Below are positions 42,170 to 52,002 of a DNA stretch of 64,000 nt, piece by piece (within the stretch, counting starts at the first letter, position 1; each line of letters opens with the position of its first letter). The notes under the pieces were generated by a model. The model was given only the letters and a program-made list of their open reading frames with translations, searched no databases and was not told the DNA's origin. A program made the translations under genes and the position numbers. The stretch lies in assembly GCF_000763945.1 (NCBI RefSeq), contig NZ_JQFJ01000002.1:2345501-2409500 (forward strand), written 5' to 3'. The DNA is from Sphingopyxis sp. MWB1. Its GTDB lineage: Bacteria; Pseudomonadota; Alphaproteobacteria; Sphingomonadales; Sphingomonadaceae.

Positions 42170-42711
42170 CCAGCCCGATCAAACTCGGCGGCGTCCACCA
42201 CGCCGCCTATCGCTGCAAGGACGCGAAGGAAACGGTCGAATGGTACAGCCGTATGCTCGGCATGACCTATACGACCGCCTTTGCCGAGGATCATGTGCCG
42301 TCGACCGGCGAATATGATCCGTACATGCACGTCTTCCTCGACGCGGGGAATGGCAACATCCTCGCCTTTTTCGAGCTGCCCAATCAGCCCGACATGGGGC
42401 GCGATGCCAACACCCCGGCGTGGGTGCAGCATCTGGCGTTCAAGGTCGGCAGCTATGACGAGCTGACCCAGGCGAAGGAGCATCTGGAGGCGAATGGCGT
42501 CGAGGTGCTGGGCCCGACGCACCACGGGATTTTCAAGTCGATCTATTTCTTCGACCCCAACGGGCATCGTATCGAGCTGGCGTGCGACATCGGTACCGAC
42601 GAGCAATATGCCGAACTCCGCCGCGTTGCGCCGCTGATGCTCGAGGAATGGAGCCAGACCAAAAAGGCCCCGCGCCACGCCGACTGGCTGCACGCGGCGG
42701 CGAACGAGTAG
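42166..42711 (+). CDS. VOC family dioxygenase/glyoxalase-like protein
   Basis: A 181-residue glyoxalase-fold protein: [20 protein letters not shown] (His near 11), [15 protein letters not shown] and [17 protein letters not shown] (Glu). The three metal-ligand positions (His, His, Glu) are present, consistent with a ring-cleaving dioxygenase or a glyoxalase. It overlaps hpd by 4 bp, so it is translationally coupled and probably acts in the same aromatic pathway, though it is not a homogentisate dioxygenase. Confidence 0.9.
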   Translation: MTSPIKLGGVHHAAYRCKDAKETVEWYSRMLGMTYTTAFAEDHVPSTGEYDPYMHVFLDAGNGNILAFFELPNQPDMGRDANTPAWVQHLAFKVGSYDELTQAKEHLEANGVEVLGPTHHGIFKSIYFFDPNGHRIELACDIGTDEQYAELRRVAPLMLEEWSQTKKAPRHADWLHAAANE

Positions 42712-42736
42712 CAGGAAAGACGGCTTTCCCTCCTAT

Positions 42737-42813
42737 CGTCATCCCGGACTTGATCCGGGATCCACAAGCACGGCGTTGGCGCGAATGGACCCCGGATCAA
42801 GTCCGGGGTGGCG
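42737..42813. repeat. Dispersed palindromic repeat, family B, copy 3
   Basis: Inverted pair: CATCCCGGACTTGATCCGGG on the left and CCCCGGATCAAGTCCGGGG on the right, between the VOC stop and the YqaA stop. It may end transcription of the convergent genes. Confidence 0.8.
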
Positions 42814-42825
42814 AACTATGGGCGC

Positions 42826-43503
42826 CTATTTCCTCTCCAGCCCCACGCTCTCCCACGTCGCGTTGCTGCACGCGTCCGCGGTCTTCTCGCCGTCGCCTGA
42901 CAGCAGCCCGATCACCAGAAAACCGCCGATCACCAGCGCGACGAAGGCGGTGGTCACCATCCCCAGATATTTCTCGATAAACGCCTTGATCGGCGCGCCG
43001 AACAGGCGGAACAGCAGGCCGACCGCCATGAAGATCATGCCGCGCCCGACGATGCTGGCGCCGATGAAGGTCCAGATATTCATCCCCGCAAAACCCGCCG
43101 TCAGCGTCATCAGCTTGAACGGGATCGGCGTCGCGCCCGCGATGATGATCGCCTCCGCGTCATATTCATTGAGGTAACAGACGGCGGTGGGGAATTTGTC
43201 GGTCAGGTGCAGCGCGCCCAGCAGCCACAGGCCGATGCTTTCATAGAGGAAATGGCCGATGGCATAGCCGAACAACCCGCCCAGCACCGACCCTGCGGTG
43301 CAGATGGCGGCAAAGCGCAGCGCGCGCTTCGGATCGGCGAGGCACATGAGACCCAGCACCGGGTGCGGCGGGATCGGGAAAAAGCTCGATTCGATAAAGG
43401 CGATGGCGAACAGCCATGCTTCGGCGTGACGGTGCGTCGCCTTGGCGATCGTCCAGTCATAGAGGCGCTGGAGCAGCGACGACAAAGAGACTTTATTGGT
43501 CAT
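42826..43503 (-). CDS. YqaA/DedA-like SNARE-associated (VTT) membrane protein
   Basis: About 225 residues with five or so membrane segments. The family pattern is seen in AFIESSFFPIPPHPVLGLMC, GSVLGGLFGYAIGHFLYES, IAGATPIPFKLMTLTAGFAG and the helix FIGASIVGRGMIFMAVGLLF. DedA-family VTT proteins are lipid transporters or scramblases; the P-I-P/F-K motifs fit. The start at 43503 (MTNKVSLSSLLQ) is favoured over a longer start that runs through repeat C. Confidence 0.88.
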   Translation of the reverse strand: MTNKVSLSSLLQRLYDWTIAKATHRHAEAWLFAIAFIESSFFPIPPHPVLGLMCLADPKRALRFAAICTAGSVLGGLFGYAIGHFLYESIGLWLLGALHLTDKFPTAVCYLNEYDAEAIIIAGATPIPFKLMTLTAGFAGMNIWTFIGASIVGRGMIFMAVGLLFRLFGAPIKAFIEKYLGMVTTAFVALVIGGFLVIGLLSGDGEKTADACSNATWESVGLERK

Positions 43504-43542
43504 GAGGGCCCTTTTTGCCGTCGTTACGGTCCGCCCTCTATG

Positions 43543-43620
43543 CCGTTGGCGTCGAGCGAAGTCGAGATGCGCTTTGGACGCGCATGCTTCGCGTGTCTCG
43601 ACTTCGCTCGACACGAACGG
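43543..43620. repeat. Dispersed palindromic repeat, family C, copy 2
   Basis: CGTCGAGCGAAGTCGAGATGC on one side (19 bases shown as GTCGAGCGAAGTCGAGATG) and TCTCGACTTCGCTCGACAC on the other. The last 28 bases equal those of copy 1 (7169-7196). It lies in the gap between YqaA and purH. Confidence 0.75.
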
Positions 43621-43630
43621 AGGGTGTTTT

Positions 43631-45223
43631 TTAGTGGCGGAAGTGGCGCATCCCGGTGAAGACCATCGCAAGGCCTGCTTCGTTCGCCGCCGCAATCACC
43701 TCATCGTCGCGGATCGAGCCGCCCGGCTGGATGACGCAGGTCGCGCCTGCCTCGACCGCCGCCAGCAGGCCATCGGCGAAGGGGAAGAAGGCGTCGCTCG
43801 CGACCGCGCTGCCGACGGTGCGCGGGCTTGTCCAGCCATGGCTTTCGGCGGCCTCGCGCGCCTTGGCGGCGGCGATGCGCGCGCTGTCGCGGCGGTTCAT
43901 CTGGCCCGCGCCAATGCCCGCGGTCGATCCGCCCTTGGCATAGACGATGGCGTTCGACTTCACATGCTTGGCGACCGTCCAGGCGAAGAGCGCGTCGGCA
44001 AGTTCCTCGTCGGTCGGCGCGCGGTCGGTCACGATCTTGAGGTCATCGCGCGTGATGCGGCCATTGTCACGGCTCTGCGCGAGCCAGCCCCCGGCGATCG
44101 TCTTCATCATCAGCCCGCCGCGCGCCGGGTCGGGCAGTTCGCCGGTCAGGAGCAAGCGGAGGTTCTTTTTCTTCGCGAACACCGCGCGGGCATCGGCATC
44201 GGCGTCGGGAGCGCAGACGACTTCGGTGAAGATGGCGCTGATCGCTTCGGCGGTCGGGCCGTCGAGCGGGCGGTTGACCGCGATGATGCCGCCGAATGCC
44301 GACACATCGTCGCATTTGAGCGCGGCGTCATAGGCTTCGGTCAGGCTGGCCGCGCTCGCGACGCCGCACGGGTTGGCGTGCTTGACGATGACGCAGGTCG
44401 GATCGGCGTCGCGAAATTCGGCGACCAGTTCGAGCGCGGCGTCGGCGTCATTGATATTATTGTAGCTGAGCTCCTTGCCCTGCACCTGTTCAGCCTGTGC
44501 GATACCGCGTGCGGCAGGACCGGCGGGGAGGTAGAGCGCCGCCTGCTGGTGCGGATTTTCGCCATAGCGCAGTTCATTGGCGAGCTTTGCGGTCATCGGC
44601 AGCGTGTCGGGGAAGAGCTTGCCCTGATCGGCAAAGGCGAACCAGCTCGCGATCATCCCGTCATAGGTGGCGGTGTGGGCAAAGGCGGTCGCGGCGAGGC
44701 GCTTGCGGAGCGCAAGGCTGGTCGCGCCGCCGTTTGCGTCCATTTCGGCGATCACCGCAGCATAATCCTCGGGTTCGGTGACGATGCCGACAAAGGCGTG
44801 GTTTTTCGCTGCCGAACGCACCATCGCGGGGCCGCCGATGTCGATATTCTCGATAATATCCTCGCGCGGCGCGCCCTTCGCGACCGTCGCGGCAAAGGGG
44901 TAGAGGTTGACGACGACGAGGTCGATCGCGCCGATGCCGTGCGCGTCCATCGCCGCGACATGCGCCGTATCATCACGCACCGCCAAAATGCCGCCGTGGA
45001 CATTGGGGTGCAGCGTCTTGACGCGCCCGTCCATCATTTCGGGAAAGCCAGTGAGGTCGGCGACGTCGCGCACCTCATGCCCCGCATCGCGCAGCGCCTT
45101 GGCCGTGCCGCCGGTTGACACCAGCTCGACGCCATGGCGTACCAGCGCGGCGGCCAGATCGGCAAGCCCCGCCTTGTCACTGACGGACAGAAGGGCGCGG
45201 CGGACGGGAATGAGATCGGTCAT
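43631..45223 (-). CDS. purH: Bifunctional AICAR transformylase / IMP cyclohydrolase
   Basis: The 530-residue protein starts with the MGS-like IMP cyclohydrolase half ([58 protein letters not shown]) and ends with the transformylase half ([56 protein letters not shown]). It carries out the last two steps of IMP synthesis. Both halves are complete and the length is normal. Confidence 0.98.
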   Translation of the reverse strand: MTDLIPVRRALLSVSDKAGLADLAAALVRHGVELVSTGGTAKALRDAGHEVRDVADLTGFPEMMDGRVKTLHPNVHGGILAVRDDTAHVAAMDAHGIGAIDLVVVNLYPFAATVAKGAPREDIIENIDIGGPAMVRSAAKNHAFVGIVTEPEDYAAVIAEMDANGGATSLALRKRLAATAFAHTATYDGMIASWFAFADQGKLFPDTLPMTAKLANELRYGENPHQQAALYLPAGPAARGIAQAEQVQGKELSYNNINDADAALELVAEFRDADPTCVIVKHANPCGVASAASLTEAYDAALKCDDVSAFGGIIAVNRPLDGPTAEAISAIFTEVVCAPDADADARAVFAKKKNLRLLLTGELPDPARGGLMMKTIAGGWLAQSRDNGRITRDDLKIVTDRAPTDEELADALFAWTVAKHVKSNAIVYAKGGSTAGIGAGQMNRRDSARIAAAKAREAAESHGWTSPRTVGSAVASDAFFPFADGLLAAVEAGATCVIQPGGSIRDDEVIAAANEAGLAMVFTGMRHFRH

Positions 45224-45313
45224 GGGAAGGGCGGCCTTTTGCGTAACGGGAAAGACGCGCGCTCCCTAGGCGGCTATGCCTCTTATCGCAAGCGTTCCGG
45301 CGCAAAAGGCCGT

Positions 45314-45337
45314 GTGCTCCCGCCGGCGCGGGAGCAC
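45314..45337. terminator. Strong hairpin between phytase and purH genes
   Basis: Perfect 10-bp stem GTGCTCCCGC/GCGGGAGCAC with a 4-base loop. There is no T-run, so it could be a palindromic repeat rather than a Rho-independent terminator. Confidence 0.45.
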
Positions 45338-45364
45338 AGATGCCTTTATGTGTCCGCGCGGACG

Positions 45365-46387
45365 CTAAAGTCCCAGCGCCGCTGCAATATGGTCCCAGCG
45401 CACCAGCTTGAAATTCTGTGCCTTGGGCGCATTGTCGCCATCCTGCGCGATGAACAGTCCATCGGGAAAGGCGCTGCCGAAATTGCCAGCGACCGCCTCG
45501 ATCCCGTCGGTTTCACTCACCGCGCCCAGCGCGCCCGCCGCGACCGAAAAGCGCCCGACATAATCCATGGCGGGCAGGCGAAAGACGGCGAACGCATTGT
45601 CGCCCTGGCTCGATGCGATCAGATAGCGCGCGCCCTTATGGTCGATGGTCGCGAGTCCTTCGACGTCGGCGACCAGCCGCTGATTGTCGACCGGCGCGAC
45701 CATGGCGGCCTCGATCCCGTTCGGGCCGGGCGTCAGCCGCCAGATGCCCGCATCCTCTTCGCCGACATAAAGTGTGTCGCCGTCAAAGACGCAGCCTTCG
45801 CTCTGGGTCGGAATCTTGTGCTCCCATGTGACGGCAAAGCGGGGCGTGCCGTCGGTTGTCAGCGTGCCGACGCGCACCATGCCATCCTTGACGATCAGCG
45901 CGGCGGTGATCGGCTCGCCCGGCGCGCTGCGCTTGAGGCACAGGCCATAGGCTTCGCCCGGCCCCGCCGCCGCGCGCCCCAGCGGCGTGATGCCGGGGGC
46001 GTGGGGGTCGAGGCGGAAGACCGCCAGATGCGCGTTTGCCCCGTCATTGCGGTCGCTCGCGACGATGACGTCGCCCGCGACATCGACATTGTTGACCAGC
46101 CCCGCCTTGGCAAAGGCAACGCCCTTGCCGCTGAGGTCATAGACGTGCAGCCCCGCCTTTTTGTCGGTCGCGACGATCAGCGCGCGCGACGGATTGGCGG
46201 GATCGACCCAGATCGCCGGATCGTCGGCGGCATCGGCGCGGCTGGTGCCGACCGGTGCGGTTTCGCCGCTTGCGGTGACCGGAACGGGCGGCAGGCCGGT
46301 AAAGACCGGCTCATGCGCCGCACAGCCCGCGAGCGCGAGGCCGAACGCCGCGCCCGCGACAAGATGAAATTTCCGCATCTTCCTCAT
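45365..46387 (-). CDS. Beta-propeller phytase lipoprotein
   Basis: The signal sequence ends GLALAGC, so it is probably a lipoprotein. The 340-residue body has phytase-type motifs: ADDPAIWVDPANPSRALIVA, DKKAGLHVYDLSGKGV, NNVDVAGDVIVASDRND, GEAYGLCLKR, YVGEEDAGIWRL, DVEGLATIDHKGARYLIASS and SETDGIEAVAGNFGSAFPDG. Those acidic loops bind calcium in 3-phytases, which release phosphate from phytate. It directly follows the TonB receptor (7 bp), which suggests shared import and hydrolysis of phytate. The next ATG (46378) is possible. Confidence 0.9.
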   Translation of the reverse strand: MRKMRKFHLVAGAAFGLALAGCAAHEPVFTGLPPVPVTASGETAPVGTSRADAADDPAIWVDPANPSRALIVATDKKAGLHVYDLSGKGVAFAKAGLVNNVDVAGDVIVASDRNDGANAHLAVFRLDPHAPGITPLGRAAAGPGEAYGLCLKRSAPGEPITAALIVKDGMVRVGTLTTDGTPRFAVTWEHKIPTQSEGCVFDGDTLYVGEEDAGIWRLTPGPNGIEAAMVAPVDNQRLVADVEGLATIDHKGARYLIASSQGDNAFAVFRLPAMDYVGRFSVAAGALGAVSETDGIEAVAGNFGSAFPDGLFIAQDGDNAPKAQNFKLVRWDHIAAALGL

Positions 46388-46394
46388 CCCCCGA

Positions 46395-49211
46395 TCAGAA
46401 GTTCGCCGCCACGCCAAATTTGGCGGTCCAGCTATAATCTTCATATTGGAGCAGGCGGCGGCGGCCTTCATATTGCTGATAGGCAAAATAGGGCGCATCG
46501 GTGATGTTGATCCATTCGGCAAAAATTCGCACGCCGGGGGTGATGCGATATTTGGCCGACAGATCGAGTTTGAACTGGTCGGCAACGATCCGGTCTTCCT
46601 CGGCCTTGCCGCCCAGCTCGTCGAGATATTTGTCGCGATAGGTGCCCGCGACGCGCAGCGAAATCGGCCCCTTTTCATAACCCAGCACCGCGTTCAGCGT
46701 ATGCTTGGACGAAGCGGGCAGATAGATGCTGCGCGGATCGTCGATATCGCCGTCGGTATACACCGTCCCCTTGGCATCGGTGTAGGTATAGTTGATCTGG
46801 GTCAGCAGCCCGTCAAAGGGCGCGGGCAGAAAGTCGAACGACTGGCTATAGCTGAACTCAAAGCCCTTGATCTTGGCCTTCTCGCCATTGATCGCGGTCG
46901 TCGCTTCGTCGAGCAGGACCCCATTATAGGTGACGTCCTGTTCGGTCAGGTCGACGATATAATCGCTGATGTCTTTCCAGAAGACCCCCGCCGACACCGC
47001 CGCATTGCGCCCGAAATAATATTCGGCCGAGAGGTCGATGTTCCAGGCGCGATAGGGCTTCAGATCGGGGTTGCCGAACTCTCCCTCATTATCCTCGATC
47101 ACCGCGCGCGGCGCGAGCTTCGACAACTTGGGGCGCACGAGGCTTTTGTAACCGCCCGCGCGCAGTACGACATTGGCGGCCGGCTCATAGCGGATCGTTA
47201 CGCTCGGCAGCCAGTCGGTGTAGCTGCGGCGGAAGGTCTGCGGGGTGATAATGACATCTTCTTCCTGGATCACCTCGCCCTGATCATCTTCCTCTTCGGG
47301 GATGAAGGTCAATATATTGCCGGTGATGATATTCTTGGTGCGCTCCATGCGCACCCCGCCGATGACGCGCAGCACATCGCTGTCCCAGCGGCCGAGCAGA
47401 TAGGCGGCGGTCACATCCTCATCGACGCTGTAATCTTCCTCGGCCGAGGTTGCCTTGGTGTCGAGCGGATCGAGTTCGAAGCCCGCGATATTATCGCGGA
47501 AGAAGGAGCGAAAGCTTTTCTTGCCGGGAACGGGGTCGATGATGGCCAGGTCATAATCCTGCGCGCCGACAAAGCCTTCGAGCGTCAGATCATCCTCAAA
47601 GCCATCATAAATGTCGAACTGGCCGTCATAGCTTTTCTTGCGCCAGCGCTGTTTCGCGCCCGCCTGGATGGTGAAATCGCCGCCGGTCATGGCAAAGCTG
47701 CGCGCGACATCGGCCTTGATCGCCCATTCCTCATCCTGCGCGCTCGACAGGGCAGTTTCCTCAACCTTGTCGAATTCATATTCGGTGGGATCGAGGAAGA
47801 CTTCGCTGCCTGCGGTGATGGCATAGGGGATGATCTTGTCGCGGCGATAATCGAAATCGACGCCGAAATCCTCGCCTTCAAATTTGCGTTCGAAGACGAC
47901 GGGGTCGATCGAACCTTTTTCGCGCTCGCTCGCTTTGGCCCAGCTTCCCGAATATTTCAGATTCCAGGGGCCGCTTTCGGTCTCGCCGCCCAGGGTCAGG
48001 CTGCGGATGCGCTGGCGTTCGAACCGATCCTTCAGGTCGCGCTGAACGGCAATTTCGCCATCCTGCGCGTCAAAGCTGACGCCATCGGCATCGCCGTCGC
48101 TCGGCACTTCGTCCATTTCAAAAATCAGGCGGCGGCGAAATTCCTGATCGTCAAACTGGCTGTACAGGCCGCGCGCATAAAGGGTCGTGCTGTCCCCAAC
48201 ACGAAAGTCAAAGGAAAGCGAGGCGCTGATCCGCTCGCGCTCGACGTCATAGTCGCGATATTCAACGGCATCGGCATAGACGAGGCCATCTTCCTCGCCC
48301 CAGCCATCGACTTCCTGATTATTGGTTGCGAATTTCCGCTTATAATAGCTAAGGCCGCCGGCGACGCCGATATTGTCGCTGAGTTTCGTCGAAAAGTCGA
48401 AGCTGCCCTTGGGCGACAGGCTGTTGGTCAGGTCATTATAGCTGCCCTCGGCCTTGACGACGAGCAGGTCTTTCTTGCGGTCAAAGGCGCTGGTGGTGTT
48501 GATCTCGATCGACGCGCCGATGGTATCGCCGTCCATGTCGGGGGTCAGCGATTTCTTCACTTCGATCGATTCGATGATGTCGCTCGAAATCACGTCGAGC
48601 GCGACCGAGCGCACATCGCTTTCGGGCGCGGGCAGGCGCACGCCATTGACCGAGGCGGCGTTGAGTTCGGGGTCGAGCCCGCGCACCGAGACGAAGCGGC
48701 CCTCGCCCTGATCGTCGAGGATGTTCAGGCCGGGCAGGCGGCGCAGCGATTCGGCGACATTCTGGTCGGGGAACTGACCGATGCCATCGCGGGTCAGCAC
48801 GCTTTCGACGCCATCGGCGGCGCGCTGGCGCGACAGGCTGCTCGACAGGTTTGCCGACTGGCCGACGACCAGGATCGACCCGTCGGTGCCCATGACGATA
48901 TTGGCGGTAACAACACCATCGGCGGGCACGTCGAGCTTGCGCGTGACCGGCGCCGCGCCGACATAGCGCGCCTCCAGCGTATAGCTGCCGGCCGGCACAT
49001 CGTTGAAGCGAAACCGGCCATCGCGGCCCGCCTCGGCCTCGCGGTTCAGCTCAACGATGCGAAGCTGCGCGCTCTGCAAGGCGCGCGTGTCGCTTGCGTC
49101 GGTGACCGTGCCGACGACTTCGGACGCCAGCGCCGCACCCGGCGCGATCAGCGCCAGCGATGCGGCGGTGCCAAGCAGGATGCGCGAGCGTTTTGCGAAA
49201 AGCGATGTCAT
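46395..49211 (-). CDS. TonB-dependent receptor linked to phytase
   Basis: The 938-residue outer membrane receptor has a signal peptide (ILLGTAASLALIAPGAALAS), a carboxypeptidase-like N-terminal beta-sandwich (VVGTVTDASDTRALQSAQLR to GSYTLEARYVG), a plug domain (VAESLRRLPGLNILDDQGEG, RFVSVRGLDPELNAASVNGV) and a long beta-barrel ending in the expected aromatic (KFGVAANF). It probably imports phytate or its phosphorylated products, as judged by the adjacent phytase gene; such pairs are known in alphaproteobacteria. A large open frame on the opposite strand across it is a codon-bias shadow. Confidence 0.94.
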   Translation of the reverse strand: MTSLFAKRSRILLGTAASLALIAPGAALASEVVGTVTDASDTRALQSAQLRIVELNREAEAGRDGRFRFNDVPAGSYTLEARYVGAAPVTRKLDVPADGVVTANIVMGTDGSILVVGQSANLSSSLSRQRAADGVESVLTRDGIGQFPDQNVAESLRRLPGLNILDDQGEGRFVSVRGLDPELNAASVNGVRLPAPESDVRSVALDVISSDIIESIEVKKSLTPDMDGDTIGASIEINTTSAFDRKKDLLVVKAEGSYNDLTNSLSPKGSFDFSTKLSDNIGVAGGLSYYKRKFATNNQEVDGWGEEDGLVYADAVEYRDYDVERERISASLSFDFRVGDSTTLYARGLYSQFDDQEFRRRLIFEMDEVPSDGDADGVSFDAQDGEIAVQRDLKDRFERQRIRSLTLGGETESGPWNLKYSGSWAKASEREKGSIDPVVFERKFEGEDFGVDFDYRRDKIIPYAITAGSEVFLDPTEYEFDKVEETALSSAQDEEWAIKADVARSFAMTGGDFTIQAGAKQRWRKKSYDGQFDIYDGFEDDLTLEGFVGAQDYDLAIIDPVPGKKSFRSFFRDNIAGFELDPLDTKATSAEEDYSVDEDVTAAYLLGRWDSDVLRVIGGVRMERTKNIITGNILTFIPEEEDDQGEVIQEEDVIITPQTFRRSYTDWLPSVTIRYEPAANVVLRAGGYKSLVRPKLSKLAPRAVIEDNEGEFGNPDLKPYRAWNIDLSAEYYFGRNAAVSAGVFWKDISDYIVDLTEQDVTYNGVLLDEATTAINGEKAKIKGFEFSYSQSFDFLPAPFDGLLTQINYTYTDAKGTVYTDGDIDDPRSIYLPASSKHTLNAVLGYEKGPISLRVAGTYRDKYLDELGGKAEEDRIVADQFKLDLSAKYRITPGVRIFAEWINITDAPYFAYQQYEGRRRLLQYEDYSWTAKFGVAANF

Positions 49212-49301
49212 GAAATTCCCCCAGCTGGAAAGCAGCGGCCCGACCGGGTCCGCCGAGTCGAGGGGGCATTGGCAGCGCCAAATGACCGCTGCGTTACACC
49301 G

Positions 49302-49319
49302 GTGTCACATGATCGTCAT
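49302..49319. promoter_or_regulatory. Possible Pho box upstream of the receptor gene
   Basis: GTGTCAC, 4 bp, TCGTCAT resembles the two direct repeats (CTGTCAT) of a Pho box with 11-bp spacing (6/7 and 5/7 matches). It lies in the 337-bp gap, about 90 bp upstream of the TonB receptor start, but in the opposite orientation to that gene. Low confidence. Confidence 0.3.
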
Positions 49320-49430
49320 GAAAGGCGCATGGTCAGGGGAGGGGGAAAGGGGGGGAGGCGACTTCGGTTCCGCACCCGCCAGTGCCTGCTGCTTCCCGCC
49401 CGGCCCAGCGCATATGGTCCCTTACACCAT

Positions 49431-49515
49431 CGTCACCCCGGACTTGATCCGGGGTCCAGCTGATGTCGTGCGAGGGCGAGGTGAGAATGGATCCCGGATC
49501 AAGTCCGGGATGACG
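49431..49515. repeat. Dispersed palindromic repeat, family B, copy 4
   Basis: Inverted pair: CGTCACCCCGGACTTGATCC on the left and ATCCCGGATCAAGTCCGGGA plus TGACG on the right. The 337-bp gene-free stretch from 49212 to 49548 holds only this element and the receptor promoter region. Confidence 0.8.
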
Positions 49516-49548
49516 AGGGAGCGAACAGGGTCGGCTTCCGCCTGCTGC

Positions 49549-51327
49549 CTAGCCGATATGTTTGAAAATCCAGCCGATGCTCGCCCCGCCAGCGGGGGCG
49601 CTGGCGCTCACCACCAGTTGCTGGGTCGGGTGCGGGCGGCCTTCGCCATCGACCCACAGGCTTTCCTCTATGTCGAGCGTGCCGTCGGACGTGCGGAATT
49701 GCCACAGTGGTCCGCCCTCGATCCGCAGCAACGCGCCCAGCTTGTCGGCGGTCAGGCTGGGCGAGACATTGCGCCCGAGATGAAAGCGCAAGGTGAAATG
49801 CTTGTCGCCCTTGCGGCGGCTGCGGGGCGCGGGCAGCAGCATATCCTCGCCGCGCAATTCGCGGCCATTGGGCGAGAGGATCAGCAGGCGGCGGTGGATC
49901 AGCCCGTGGCGCCGCGCATAGCCGTCATGGCTCATCTCCAGCCGGCTGCCCTGCGGCGTCTCGCGCCGGTCGAGTTCCACCTCGGTCACCCCTTTGCCCA
50001 GCGCGCCGCTGGGCAGGATGGCGGTCGAATTGCTATCGGCGAGCGTCAGCGTCGAATGCGCCGCCGTGGTCCGCAGCCCGCGCGCAAGCTCCGCCGGGAT
50101 GGTCGCGCCGGTCAGCGCCGCGCCGCCGCAATTGACGATCAGCCGCTCCGGCCCGTCGGACAGTTCAAAGGCGAGGGTGGAGGCGCATCCCGCCTCGGTC
50201 ACCCGTGCGATCGGCGGCGGCGCCGCATCGGCGAGCAGCACCACCTTGGCAGCGACCAGCCGCTGATAGCCCCAGTCGCGCGCCTGTTTCAGCGGGCGCG
50301 TGCGAATGCCGCTCGCGGTGATCACCGCCTCGATATGCGCCGCGGGGGTCGCGCCGCTGCCCTGCCAATTGCCCATGCCGCCGTCCGAATGGAGAAGGCC
50401 GAGCAGCGCAGGCACCGCGCGCGCCAGCACCTCCTGCAAAAAGGCGGGAATCTCCATGCGCCGCATGTCATAGATGCGCGCGAGCATCGCCAGCGCCATC
50501 ACGGCATCAAGCTGAGCCTGCGGCGAACGGGCGATATTGCCGCCATCGGCGTAAAAGCTGGTTTCAATGACCTTGCGCAGCCCCGCCTCACCGAACACCT
50601 GCCGCGGCTCGCCGCCGGGCATGAGGAGCGAGGCCGCGACAATGCCGACCCAGACGACAAGCTGACCGGTGCCGGGGCGCGTCTTGTCGGCGGCGCGGTC
50701 GAGATGGCGGGCCGCGCGCGCCAGATGGTTGAGCACGGCGGAGCGATAGACAAGATCGCTCGACGACAGGATCAGCGGCGCGTGAAACGCCCAGAAAAGA
50801 ATGCGCCAGCCGCTGTTTTCGGCGTCCCACGCAGGCTCGCTCACCGCTTCGCCATGCGCGGCGAGCCAGCGGCGTACCATCGCCTCGGCAATCGGAGCGC
50901 CATCGGCGCGCGTCGCAGCGGTCGACAGGTCGCGCAGCCAGGCGAAGCTGTGCAGATAATCGGCAAAGGCCGGCGCAACCTTCAGCGTCGCAAAATCCAG
51001 CTCGGCAAGCGGCAGCTTCAACCCGCGGTGAAGGAAATGGCCTGCGCGGATTGCGGTGCCCGCGCGCATGTCGCCCGGAATGGGATCGTCAGGCACGCCG
51101 AGCAGTTTCAGGGGAAACCGCCCTTTCAGATGAAAGGCGTGGAGCGGCGTGCGCCAGGTCAACCGGGTAATATGATTGGCGATGCGTTCGCCCAGCGACA
51201 GGCCCTTTTCGGCGGGAAGGCGGATCAGCCTTTTGCCCGGCTCGATGCTGTCCTCGACCTGCGGGGCATCATCCCCCGTGGTCGGAAACGGATCAACGGG
51301 AGCAGCGGTCAACGGTCTCCCCTTCAT
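49549..51327 (-). CDS. Heparinase II/III family protein
   Basis: The 592-residue protein has the alpha/alpha toroid half (LSLGERIANHITRLTWRTPL to MEIPAFLQEVLARAVPALLG, about residues 45-330) and a C-terminal beta-sandwich with VNCGGAALTGATIPAELARG and LADSNSTAILPSGA, then KGVTEVELDRRE. It lacks an obvious signal peptide. Such enzymes cleave uronic-acid polysaccharides by beta-elimination; the substrate is unknown. The GNWQGSGATPAAHIEAVI segment is in the toroid. It starts 3 bp after the rpe stop, so they are likely co-transcribed, an arrangement often seen in alphaproteobacteria. Confidence 0.85.
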   Translation of the reverse strand: MKGRPLTAAPVDPFPTTGDDAPQVEDSIEPGKRLIRLPAEKGLSLGERIANHITRLTWRTPLHAFHLKGRFPLKLLGVPDDPIPGDMRAGTAIRAGHFLHRGLKLPLAELDFATLKVAPAFADYLHSFAWLRDLSTAATRADGAPIAEAMVRRWLAAHGEAVSEPAWDAENSGWRILFWAFHAPLILSSSDLVYRSAVLNHLARAARHLDRAADKTRPGTGQLVVWVGIVAASLLMPGGEPRQVFGEAGLRKVIETSFYADGGNIARSPQAQLDAVMALAMLARIYDMRRMEIPAFLQEVLARAVPALLGLLHSDGGMGNWQGSGATPAAHIEAVITASGIRTRPLKQARDWGYQRLVAAKVVLLADAAPPPIARVTEAGCASTLAFELSDGPERLIVNCGGAALTGATIPAELARGLRTTAAHSTLTLADSNSTAILPSGALGKGVTEVELDRRETPQGSRLEMSHDGYARRHGLIHRRLLILSPNGRELRGEDMLLPAPRSRRKGDKHFTLRFHLGRNVSPSLTADKLGALLRIEGGPLWQFRTSDGTLDIEESLWVDGEGRPHPTQQLVVSASAPAGGASIGWIFKHIG

Positions 51328-51330
51328 CGA

Positions 51331-52002
51331 TCAGGCGCCGCGCAGCCGCCGGATATTGTCGGCATAGGCGTCCGGCCCGCCCTTGAAAGTGGCGGTTCCG
51401 GCGACCAGCACGTCGGCGCCCGCCGCTATCGCCTGCGGCGCGGTATTGGCGTCGATGCCCCCATCGACCTCCAGCCTTATGTCGCGGCCCGATTTGTCGA
51501 TCATCTTGCGCACCGCCTCAATCTTGCGAAGCTGGCTTGCAATAAAGCTCTGCCCGCCAAAGCCGGGGTTGACGCTCATCACCAGCACCAGGTCGATCTC
51601 GTCGATCAGATAATCGAGCATCTTCGCCGGCGTCGCGGGATTGAGCGACACGCCCGCCTGCTTGCCCAGCGATTTGATATGCTGGATGCTGCGGTGGACA
51701 TGCGGTCCCGCTTCGGGGTGGACGGTGATGATATCGGCCCCCGCCTCGGCAAAGGCGTCGAGAAAGCCGTCGACCGGCGAAATCATCAGATGCACGTCAA
51801 AGGGCAATTTGCTGTGCGGGCGCAGCGCCTTCACCACCGCCGGGCCGATCGTCAGATTGGGGACGAAATGGCCGTCCATCACGTCGATATGCACCCAGTC
51901 GGCGCCCGCTTCCTCAATCGCGCGCACCTCTTCGCCCAAGCGGGCAAAATCGGCGCTGAGGATGGACGGGGCAATGCGGACGGCGGGATTTGGGGCGCTC
52001 AT
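51331..52002 (-). CDS. rpe: Ribulose-phosphate 3-epimerase
   Basis: A 223-residue TIM barrel with [66 protein letters not shown] and [16 protein letters not shown]: the catalytic Asp pair and metal-binding His residues are all present. It interconverts ribulose-5-P and xylulose-5-P. The start is ATG and the gene precedes the heparinase-like gene. Confidence 0.97.
   Translation of the reverse strand: MSAPNPAVRIAPSILSADFARLGEEVRAIEEAGADWVHIDVMDGHFVPNLTIGPAVVKALRPHSKLPFDVHLMISPVDGFLDAFAEAGADIITVHPEAGPHVHRSIQHIKSLGKQAGVSLNPATPAKMLDYLIDEIDLVLVMSVNPGFGGQSFIASQLRKIEAVRKMIDKSGRDIRLEVDGGIDANTAPQAIAAGADVLVAGTATFKGGPDAYADNIRRLRGA

Noticed and set aside
46446..49463. 1005-codon open frame on the plus strand opposite the TonB receptor
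   Set aside because: It is the exact antisense of a recognisable receptor and contains no domain; high GC third positions keep the opposite frame open.
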